DNA of 64,000 nucleotides from Scilla litardierei (taxonomy: Eukaryota > Streptophyta > Magnoliopsida > Asparagales > Asparagaceae). Where the stretch lies: contig CM061142.1 in the NCBI GenBank assembly GCA_030789695.1, positions 281,978,165-282,042,164 on the forward strand, given 5' to 3'. Positions 47,901-56,571 of the stretch are shown piece by piece; position 1 is the first letter of the stretch; each line of letters starts with the position of its first letter. The notes under the pieces were generated by a model. The model was not told the DNA's origin, ran no database searches, and saw only the letters and a list, made by a program, of their open reading frames with translations. A program made the position numbers and the translations under genes.

Positions 47901-48492
47901 GAATGGTAAGTCGTTACCAATCCAACCCAGGGCAAGTACACTGGAAAGCGGTTAAGAGGATAATGCGGTATCTCAAAGGAACTGCAGACTATGCTTTATG
48001 CTATCAAGGAGATGCATTGAGGCTCGAAGGCTACACTGATGCTGATTGGGCGGGTGATCTCGATGAGCGACGATCGACCTCAGGATATGTTTTTCTACTC
48101 GGATCCGGTGCAATATCCTGGAGTAGCAAGAAACAATCCTGCATCGCACTTTCAACTATGGAAGCCGAGTTTGTAGCATTTAGCATGGCAGTCCAAGAGG
48201 CTGTTTGGCTTAGGAAGTTCTTAGACATGCTTATTAATGCAAATGACTCAGGTGTTGTACCAATACACAGCGACAGTCAAGCATCTATAGCCTATGTCAA
48301 AGATCCAAAATTCCATTGTAGACCAAACACATAGATATCCGCTACAAATTTGCAAAAGACTATGACAAGACCAAGAAGGTAGACATAAGGTACATATCTA
48401 CGCATGAGATGATAGCGGATCCGCTTACGAAGACGATCCCCAGAGATGTGTTTTACAAACACTTATCATCTCAAGGATTGCGTAAGAGCTAA
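44946..48492 (+). pseudogene. Copia element A gag-pol polyprotein, disabled
   Basis: Domains in order: gag with zinc knuckle (CFKCNKLGHYARSC, about 45200); aspartic protease (WIIDSGATDH); integrase with zinc site (HARLGH, CEHCLVGK) and catalytic acids (HSDICGP, TFIDDFTR), QNGVAERRNR; reverse transcriptase (MDVKTAFLNG, YVDDIL); RNase H (YTDADWAGD, STMEAEF). Breaks: loss of one G near 45058 relative to copia B, in-frame TGA at 46379-46381, in-frame TAA at 47024-47026, apparent loss of several codons just after it, and a one-base loss near 48325. The final TAA is at 48490-48492. The 5' part lies in the gap. Confidence 0.93.
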
Positions 48493-49495
48493 GTTGTACC
48501 AATGTAAATTCCAATGTCTGTAAATGATCAAATTTAATAAAATAATAAGTTTTTTTTACATTGCATATGAATTTCTTAAGAAATGTTTGTATACATTTTT
48601 GAAATCTCAGCTGAATTCTAGTATGTCGGACAGATTAAGGTTGGCTCTCTCACATGAGCAACCGCCTTTATTTTATCAGACGGGTAAAATAAAGATGAGA
48701 CCTGTTTAAAGTCAAAATCGTCAGACGGACGATTTAGAGTCATGACTTAAACAAAATGGTCATCTGCATCATATGGATGCTTTCAAAAGATCTAAGAGGA
48801 TTTTGAAATCCTATCTGTCTTATGCGGGATGTGAGTCCAGAAGATTATTTTAGTAGTAAAATGGACTCAAAGTCAGACATTGTGGTGTCTGGTTATCATC
48901 CTCACAACATCATTTAGACATACGCTCCCTGGGAAAGGAGTGATGTTGTAATACGTATTCATACTACGTATGCATTTTGACCATTGGGTTAGAATAGTAA
49001 TTGTGTTTACTATTATGTGAGACCCAAAGACCACATGTGTCTTAACTCGTTACCTTTAAGGACTCTAATTGGTTCCTTAAGATTTGACTGGGTGATTGCT
49101 ATCTTTGCATGTTGCTTCTGGACTATGGTTAATTCAGTCCGGCGGGGCATGTTAGAAAAGCGAGTCAAGTCGAGATCAAAAGGATCGCAAGAAGAGGAAG
49201 ATTAATTTCATATTCACATTTGGACTTTAGAGATTCAAAGCTGGCCAGCCAATTGTAATCCAGATGGGATTCAATTGTTGAATATAAAGTATAAGAAATG
49301 TGAAGAAATAATCTAGGGTAAAGCATGCGTTGATCTACTCAACTTTGCACCTCGAGGGGTGTTGTGTATCTCTAACAAGTACACAACAGCGGACTCTATG
49401 CGTATGACGGTCACACGGCCTATTTCTCGGTATGATAAACAGAAGAGTTAAAGGAAAGAGGTTTCCTTACAATCCCCTCAAGTGTGAGTGGGAGA
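48493..49495 (+). other. Copia A 3' untranslated region and polypurine tract
   Basis: About 1 kb without a gene. Ends with AAGTGTGAGTGGGAGA (49480-49495), the polypurine tract immediately before the LTR. Confidence 0.75.
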
Positions 49496-50046
49496 TGTTG
49501 GATATGGACGACATGAATACACCCATGAGGGGATGTATGAGGGTATACGAACCTCAGATGTCGCATGCACGAAGGCGTGCACGAAGAGAGCCTTTTCTCG
49601 TGTGAAAAGGACCACTCGATAAGTGGAAAAAGCCACTCGATAAGTGGAAAAAGTCACTTTATAAGTGCATAAAGGCACTTGATAAGTGAATGAAGAAGAG
49701 GATAAATGAATGTGCTAATATAGGATAATAAGCTTATAATTGGTTATTTCCTACAATACCTACCGCTAAAGCCTATAAATAGGACCCAAGGGTAAGGCAT
49801 TCATTCCACACTTTCTATGCCATAAGTTTGCAAAAGGCATCTTATGTTCTTCTTCTCCCTTCCATTAAAATCCTCTTCTAAATAGAGATTTAGGCAGTGA
49901 AACTCTGCTTCGATCCTCCGTGACGAAGTATCGACCGTTGTGACGAATCCGAGGGCAAAGTTCAGAGATTACGGTGCCGCATACGCGAACGAAAGTCTCT
50001 ACTTTATTATTCGATTCTAATGTCGCTGTTTTGACAGGATCCTACA
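49496..50046 (+). mobile_element. Copia A 3' LTR
   Basis: 551 bp, TGTTGGAT...ATCCTACA. Same length and family as the inverted LTR at 52755-53305. TATA box CCTATAAATAGG near 49775. A small repeated word, CACTCGATAAGTGG, occurs in its first third. The last base is joined to copia B protease coding sequence. Confidence 0.93.
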
Positions 50047-51020
50047 ATCCGGTGATACTCCACGAAGGACCAATTGTCCCTTGCTATGTGGTCGGTGGCA
50101 CCTGAATCAATTATCCAAAATGGATTAGATTCTACAAGAAATATTGAACTAGAAACACATATGTAACTAGTATTACAAGTTACCTCGTCGCTTCCACTCG
50201 TACACGAACGAGCATAGTGACCGAGCTTGTTGCACTTGAAGCACTTGATCCTCTTCAAGTCTTTCTTCTTGTGCCCACCCTTATGTTTGGGTTTCTTGGT
50301 AGACTCATGTTGCTTATTACGTTCATTAGTAGACTTCGAACGTTCTTTACGTTTCTTTCCCCCGTGTGAGGAACTAGCAACCATGTGCACTTCTGCACTT
50401 GGCTTGGCAGCCGCAAGCCGCTCTTCCTCTAACTCGAGGTGCTTAGAAACGTCGTTGAAGTTCTTGATGCTCTCATTGTGAGTGAGATGCATCTTCATTT
50501 GGTCCCACCCATTTGGTAGGGAACGTATGACTGCTTGGATTTGTTGCTCATCTGTGAGCACATGACTTGCATCCTTTAACTCTGAGATTAGATTCGCCAT
50601 ATGTCGCAGATGTTTCCCCATGGAATGATCTGGACGTTTCTTGTATGAATCAAATCTTATAGTTAAGGCGCGAAGTTTGGACACTTATGTGCCACCAAAC
50701 TTCTCCTCAAGCTTGGACCATATGTCTATGGCTAGGTCATGCTCTCGAAAGATGCACATTATGTCATCGGCCATACTGCTCAATAATGTAATGCGAGCTA
50801 TCTTATTCTTCCGAGACCAAGCATCAAAAGCTTCCTTGTCTCATCTGTGTTGGGCCGTAGTGCCCAACTCGGGTTCAATCATTACGTTCTTTAGAGTTTC
50901 GAGCACTTCTTGCTCCTCTAGAACGTATTGTATCTTAATGGACCAAAGTTTGTAATTATCGCCGTTGAGTTTTTCACCTCTGTTTAACTCAGCGACGATA
51001 TTCTTTGAAACGGAAGACAT
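50047..51020 (-). pseudogene. Copia element B gag-protease fragment
   Basis: The minus strand starts at ATG 51020 (MSSVSKNIVAELNRGEKLNG). It contains the gag domain, zinc knuckle CFKCNKLGHYARSC and protease WIIDSGATDHIARD, and is cut at 50047 where the copia A LTR begins. In-frame stops: TGA near 50841 and TAA near 50685. Sequence is close to copia A through the shared region. Integrase, RT and the other LTR of B are not in the window. Confidence 0.9.
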
Positions 51021-52740
51021 TTTACTTTTAAAATGCTGCAAAAGACACAAAACCGAAGGTTTGATCAAAAACATTGCATTAAAAAGTCTTAAAATACAAT
51101 TCCCACTTGAAATGATAATAGAATATCCCATTTGGATAGTTCTAATTTCAACTCCCACTTGGAATGATATTTATAATTTGATAAGTTACTTTCGAAAAAT
51201 ATTGAAGATGTTGTTATAGAATCGGAAAGGTTTCTACGATTCCAATCACCATCTAGAACAAACCTTCAATATTTCCCCCTCACTTATCAAACGATAGTAC
51301 TCTTATAGTACTTCGCAGCGGAAAAGCGTTTTTGAAAACATATTTTTCAAAACGTATGAAAACGTATATTTCAAAAAATTTATATTTCAACCTGGTACCC
51401 TTATTATACTAGCGAAATATTCGGCACTTCTTGGCCATTTGCCGGGGTTGTGCCGTATCCGTGCCAAGGCCGGATACCCCATGTGGGGATTTTTCTGCAA
51501 GCCATTGTCGCCGGCTCCCGTATGGATCCAGGCGCTTCTCCCCGTAAAGGAGAATTTTGCCGCAGACGACTGTCGTTAGCCCCGTATGGGCTAGTCGGCA
51601 TGTTCTTGTTACATCGACCAAGGCTTCTCACCGAAGCCGACCAATGCGACCAAAAATCCCTGATTGGTCGACCAGGGCCTCTGCCCTGGTCAGCCAAGGA
51701 CCCCGGCATCCCCCCGGCCAGGGCCTCTGCCCTGGCCGGCCTGGGGCCCTGGCCCCTCTGCCAGGGCCTCTGCCCTGGTCGAGGCTGGCCAGGGCCAGCC
51801 AAGGCCTGGCCCTGGCCTCTACCAGGGCCAGCCAGGCCCCTGGCCTGGCATTGGCCCCCCGCCAGGGCCAGGTCGAGGCCAGCCAGGGCCCTCTGGCCCT
51901 GGCCTGGCCTCGGCCAGAGGCCGGCCAGGGGCTCTGGCCTCGGCCAGAGGCCGTCCAGGGCCCCCTGGCCCTGGCCAGGCCTCGGCCAGAGGCCGGCCAG
52001 GGCCCTCTGGCCCTGGCCAGGCCTCGGCCAAAGGCCGGCTTTGGCCTGGCCGAGGCCGGCCAGGGCCCCTTGGCCCTGGCCAAGGCCGGCTAGTGCCGGC
52101 CTGGCCATGGCCTAGCCATGGCCCTTTGGCCATGGCCGGCCATGGCCCATATGGCCATGGCCGGCCACCCCCTTTCATGGGTTTGGCCGCACACCCCCGC
52201 AGGAGGGGTGGCCGTGGAAGTTATTGGCCGTAGCCAACCCCCTCCGCATGGGGAGGGGGGATGCATTGCCTCCATAGCCCATTTGGCCATGGTGATATTG
52301 CACCAAAAGTCATCTTCTCCAATGGGAATAACCACCGTCGTCTTCATCGATGAAGCACCCGTTCGTCGATGAAGCACCCGTTCGTCGAGAAAGTAGTTAT
52401 TCTCTAATGGCCGTGTGCCAAAATGAAAAAATAACATACTTTAAAGTTCGTAAACTACACGCTCCACATGAAGAGAGTTCACATTTCCTATGAATGGAGA
52501 CTCAGCATCCATGAAGAGTGCGAGCTTGACGATATGAACGGTCGGTTCTTCCCGTCACGGAGAGTTCCTGCCATATATGTAATGGTAGGAGACCCTAACG
52601 TGAAAAGAACAACCGCTGCGTTCTCTCCGTCACGAAGCGTTCCTACCATATCCATAATGGTAGGATACCCATTCATGAAAAAGACAACGCCTCGTTCATC
52701 GGTTCGACGTGGCGGCGGTTTGACCGGGGCGAACCCGTAT
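51021..52740 (-). other. Copia B 5' leader containing a GGCC-rich repeat block
   Basis: 1.7 kb between the primer binding site and gag. No gene. 51660-52175 is extremely rich in GGCC, CAGGG and CCTGGCC words. Frames here (A/G/L/P/R/W-rich on both strands) are composition artefacts. Confidence 0.75.
51660..52175. repeat. GGCCAGGG-type tandem/palindromic repeat block
   Basis: Dozens of CTGGCC/GGCCAG words in short direct and inverted order, for example units of about 60 bp containing CCTCGGCCAGAGGCCG repeated between 51910 and 52030. Strongly self-complementary. Confidence 0.9.
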
Positions 52741-52753
52741 GGCTCTGATACCA
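52741..52753 (-). other. Copia B primer binding site (initiator Met tRNA)
   Basis: The minus strand reads TGGTATCAGAGCC one base after the LTR end, the standard Ty1/copia PBS complementary to the 3' end of initiator methionine tRNA. Confidence 0.93.
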
Positions 52754-52754
52754 A

Positions 52755-53305
52755 TGTAGAATCCTGTCAAAATAAGGACGTTAGGATCGATTAATGAAGT
52801 AGAGACTTACGCTTGCGTATGTGGCACCGTAGTCTCGGAACTTCGCCCTCGGATTCACCACAACGGTCGATACTTCGTCACGGAGGATCGAAGCAGAGTT
52901 TCACCGCCTAAATCTCTAATTAGAAGAGGATTTTAATGGAAGGGAGAAGAAGAACATAAGATGCCTTTTGCAAACTTATGGCATGAAAAGTGTAGTATGA
53001 ATGCCTTACCCTTGGGTCCTATTTATAGGCTTTAGGGGTGGTTATTGTAGGAAATAACCAATTATAAGCTTATTAGCCTATATTAGCACATTCATTTTTC
53101 CTCTTCTTCATTCACTTATCAAGTGCCTTTATGCACTTATAAAGTGACTTTTTCCACTTATCGAGTGGCTTTTTCCACTTATCGAGTGGTCCTTTTCACA
53201 CGAGAAAAGGTTCCCTTTGTGCACGCTTTCGTGCACCCGACATCTGAGGTCCGTATACCCTCATACATCCCCTCATGGGTGTATTCATGTCGTCCATATC
53301 CAACA
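52755..53305 (-). mobile_element. Copia B 5' LTR
   Basis: 551 bp, on the minus strand TGTTGGATATGG...GGATTCTACA. Followed on the minus strand by the PBS. Inverted relative to the copia A LTR. The flank at 53306 begins GTTGG, the expected target-duplication sequence. Confidence 0.93.
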
Positions 53306-53460
53306 GTTGGCACCTAAAGAAAGACATCGAGAAGCTTGTGAGCCAGGGGCATCTGAAGAACGCTGCCAACGATCCCGCCTCGGGAGAAGGAACGTCCAAA
53401 CAACAGGACAGGAGAAAAGGGGTGAACGCGGTCCAGACAGTTGCGCATATCATCGAGTGA
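53306..53460 (+). pseudogene. Ty3/gypsy (Tat-like) gag C-terminal remnant
   Basis: The open plus-strand segment WHLKKDIEKLVSQGHLKN... to a TGA at 53458-53460 resembles the LK-DIE-LI--G-L segment near the end of plant Ty3/gypsy gag proteins. The N-terminal part is separated by the copia B insertion and not seen. Confidence 0.6.
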
Positions 53461-53716
53461 GGAGATAGAGTAAATAGCCGCCGCTCCGCCAGGGGAGGGC
53501 TACCCTGCTAGAACCTCCCCTGTGTCTTGTCGCCTTTTCCTTTTTTCATTACTTCAAATGTATTGTCTCACGGAAATGAAGGCATACACTGTCAATGCAA
53601 ACTCTATCACCTGTTTTGAGCAGATGATTCAGGAACGAAGGAGGACTCAATCAAGGCAACCGCGGTCCGACTAATATGGACCAGCCCGAATTTCAGGGGC
53701 CCACTTCTTCGTCGGC
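53461..53716 (+). other. Spacer between gag remnant and tandem arrays
   Basis: No gene or repeat recognised. Likely internal sequence of the same Tat-like element. Confidence 0.4.
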
Positions 53717-54133
53717 CGTAAGCCGAGGGGTAACTCCCCTCGCCACCGAACGAATCTTCTTCGTCGGCCGTATGTCGAGGGGCAACTCCCCTCGCCACCG
53801 AACGAATTTCCTTCGTCGACCGTAAGCCGAGGGGCCACTCCCCTCGCCACCGAATGAATCTCCTTCGTTGGCCGTAAGTCGAGGGGCAACTCCCCTCGCC
53901 ACCGAACGAATCTCCTTCGTCGACCGTAAGTCGAGGGGCAACTCCCCTCGCCACCGAACGAATCTCCTTCGTCGGCCGTAAGTCGAGGGGCAACTCCCCT
54001 CGACACCGAACGAACTTTCTTCATCGGCCGTAAGCCGAGGGGCCACTCCCCTCGCCACCGAACAAGTCTTCTTCGAACGGCCGTAAGTCGAGGGGCAACT
54101 CCCCTCGCCACCGAACAAATCTCCTTCGTCCGC
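53717..54133. repeat. Eight tandem copies of a 52-bp hairpin unit
   Basis: Units begin CGTAAGYCGAGGGG at 53717, 53769, 53821, 53873, 53925, 53977, 54029 and 54082. Most contain the hairpin CGAGGGG-YAACT-CCCCTCG; some have CCACT in the loop. Period 52-53 bp. The minus-strand peptide repeats (EGSCPSTYGRR) are translation artefacts. Confidence 0.93.
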
Positions 54134-54628
54134 CGTAAGCCCAGGGGTACTCACCCCCGCAGACCGAGCAAATCACCCACTCCTAAGGCTGGGGGCAACA
54201 CCCCCAGCCGACGAGCACGACGCCCGGTCGTAAGCCGAGGGGTGCTTACCTCCGCGGACCGAGCAAATCGCCCACTCCTAAGGCTGGGGCAACTCCCCCA
54301 GCCGATGAGCACGACGCCCGGTTGTAAGCCGAGGGGTGCTTGCCCCCGCAAACCGAGAAAATCGCCCACTCCTAAGGCTGGGGGCAACTCCCCCAGCCAA
54401 CGAGCACGACGCCCGGTCATAAGCCGGGGGGTGCTTGCCCCCGCGGACCGAGCAAATCGCCCACTCTTAAGGCTGGGGTCAACTCCCCCAGCCGACAAGC
54501 ACGACGCCTGGTCATAAGCCGAGGGGTGCTTGCCCCCGCGGACCGAGCAAATCGCCCACTCCTAAGGCTGGGGGTAACTCCCCCAGCCGACGAGTATAAC
54601 GCCCGGTCATAAGTCGAGGGGTGCTTGC
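54134..54628. repeat. Five tandem copies of a 95-bp unit related to the 52-bp array
   Basis: Units begin at 54134, 54231, 54323, 54418 and 54513, with a partial at 54608. Each starts with the same YGTAAGCCGAGGGG or CATAAGCC word as the 52-bp units but adds a second hairpin, CTGGGGG-CAACT-CCCCCAG. Confidence 0.92.
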
Positions 54629-54919
54629 TAATCACTCCTTATTTTACACTTTTTTCCCGTATGTTTGCATGCCATTTAGATCGCCCAAATCATGTTTTTC
54701 ATGATATATCGACGATATTGCGATGCTTTTCACGATTTGTTGTTTTTGTCGCATTTCAGGTGATTTGGAGCGATTTGGAGTGATCTCGAGATACGCTTAC
54801 TCCGAAGGGTCACCGACGACCTCCCCAAGGGGTATTTTGCTGTTGGAGAGGAGCAGAAGAAGAACGGACGTCACAGGAGCGACGAGGAGGCCAAAACAAG
54901 CTGTTTGGGCATTTTTGGT

Positions 54920-55310
54920 GTCCCACTCGGCCGAGTGAAGGAGTCACTCGGCCGACCAGCGAGACACCGCTCGGCCGACCAGATCAGACACGATTCATAT
55001 GTGCACTCGGCCGAGCGACGGAGACCACATCGGCCGAGTGACGAGATCCCGTCCGCCCGAGTGGCGCCCAGACGAAGCCATTCAAAAATCGCCAACTTAC
55101 TGTTTTTCGGCTGCCTGAGCTTCAGAAGACCCACTCGACTGAGTGGATAATCCCGACCGCCCGAGTACCAAGAAGCCCGCGGCCGAGTGACGACAGCTCA
55201 CTCGGCCGAGCCGCCCCCGAAGTGAAGACCCCTGAAGATCAAGACTTACTGGAAATTTACAGGGTTTCTCACTCGGCCGAGCGACTTTTGTCACTCGGCC
55301 GAGTGCGACG
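54920..55310. repeat. Cluster of CTCGGCCGAG palindromes in the LTR
   Basis: About nine copies of ACTCGGCCGAGY or one-base variants, at irregular spacing (about 54927, 54947, 54968, 55005, 55028, 55182, 55201, 55269, 55291). The same word is clustered again at 59700-60010. Confidence 0.88.
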
Positions 55311-55788
55311 CGCTGCCTGTAGCGAAAATTGCGGATTTCAGGCTGCGCAGGGGTATTTTGGTCACAGTTTTTGGACGATTTTGGGGGGTATTTAACCCCT
55401 GTTTTTACCCTAGTTTTGGAGAGCTTTTCCTCTTAGATTTTTGCAGCTTTTTAGATTAACTTTTAGCTTTATTCTTGTGATTGGAGAGGAGACAAAAGTT
55501 GATTTTTGTTGGATTATTTGAAGAACTCAATTGGTTTGTCTCTCTCTTCTCTAAACATTCTATTTTTATTGCTTATCTCAATATTGTGATGAATTCTCTT
55601 GTTAATTTCATTGATTATTTTTGTGTTTGTGCTATGAATTGTGAGTAGTCTCCACGTCTTGGGGCGTGGGGATGAACCCTACAAGCCCTATTTCATATTT
55701 GTGATGAATTGGTAGAAATTTTGCTAGAATTGCTATTAGGGATTAGTTTGGGAGCAATTTACTACGGATAGCTAGGAGTTCATACCGA

Positions 55789-56086
55789 TTGGGATTTGCA
55801 AGAGATTGGATCCCAACTCGATAGGAAACCCTAGAAATCCGAATTGGGTTGGAATCGAATTTCCGTAGTATCGGTTTGCAAGAGATTGGACCGATACTAG
55901 GGTTCCCGGTTGCAATTCCGTGCCGATACCCGTTTGCAAGAGATTGGACGGGTAGGAACTATCCCAACCTAGGTCGTTGGCCGAGTTTGCAAGAGATTGG
56001 GCTCGGTGCGCGATTGAACGATGATGTTGATCCTAATGCTAGCTTCCCTAGGCTAGGATTTGCAAGAGATTGGACCCGAACCTAGG
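55789..56086 (+). repeat. Five hairpins with one constant loop and different stems
   Basis: The loop TTGCAAGAGATTGG occurs at 55796, 55876, 55934, 55987 and 56060. Arms: TTGGGAT/ATCCCAA (55789-55816); TAGTATCGGT/ACCGATACTA (55866-55899); TACCCGT/ACGGGTA (55927-55954); CCGAGT/GCTCGG (55981-56006, closing T-G); CCTAGGCTAGGAT/ACCCGAACCTAGG (56047-56086, three mismatches). The loop is identical in all five and the stems differ, yet each pairs with its own partner. They would lie in the transcribed part of the LTR. Confidence 0.9.
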
Positions 56087-56451
56087 ATAGCTATAGACCG
56101 GCAACAGCGCGAGAGCGTGAGCTTGGTTCTACATTCAGTTGCAACTAGTTCATCCAAAATCTTATTCTAGCAATTTTGATACCGATGAACCACATTTACG
56201 AAATACGGTGAGTAGCGGGAATTCCCCATTCCCTGGACGTTCTTTATTTGATTTGATATTTCCGTACTTTGTCTGACGATTGTGACAGGATCGCCAAAGG
56301 CAAATTTCTCTCTTCTTAAATAGCCAGGTTGATTAGAACAAGCACGGTCATTCGTCCTCCCTGTGTTCGATAACCCGCTCGCTGCTATACTGTGCACTTG
56401 CGGTAAAACTACAACCGTTCTTTGGGTTACATCCCGGAGCGATCAAGTTTT

Positions 56452-56469
56452 TGGCGCCGTTGCCGGGGA
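56452..56469 (+). other. Athila-type primer binding site (Asp tRNA)
   Basis: TGGCGCCGTTGCCGGGGA, the Athila-lineage PBS complementary to aspartate tRNA, six bases after the LTR end. Confidence 0.93.
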
Positions 56470-56571
56470 GGCGATTGCGTTTGATCTTACCACCCTAGCT
56501 ATTTCTTTTATTTTTATTATTATTATTTTATTTCTTTATTTTTCTTTTACCTAACCCTTCCATTGTGCTAA

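Larger units (their letters stand above)
54629..56445 (+). mobile_element. 5' LTR of an Athila-type Ty3/gypsy element
   Basis: Runs from TAATCACTCC (likely a mutated TGATCRCTCC) to GGAGCGATCA, imperfect inverted ends, six bases before an Athila-type primer site. A TATTTAA box near 55387 gives a likely transcript start near 55415. It contains many CTCGGCCGAG palindromes (54920-55310) and the hairpin family at 55789-56086. The exact left end is less certain than the right. Confidence 0.75.

Noticed and set aside
51404..52233. Long overlapping frames on both strands through the GGCC block (G/A/P/W/R-rich)
   Set aside because: Open in several frames at once because the repeat lacks AT-containing stops. 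Residue use reflects the repeat only.
52741..52753. Possible tRNA gene suggested by the Met tRNA-complementary stretch
   Set aside because: Only the 13-base primer binding site is present and it is directly at an LTR end.
49496..53305. Single copia element with an inverted half from autointegration
   Set aside because: Both halves carry their own protease region and differ in sequence, so nesting of two copies is simpler. Gap closure could still revive this idea.
53607..54154. Repeated peptide frames (EGSCPSTYGRR, ARGVAPRLTADE) on the minus strand
   Set aside because: Direct translation of the 52-bp tandem hairpin array; all frames shift together with the repeat.
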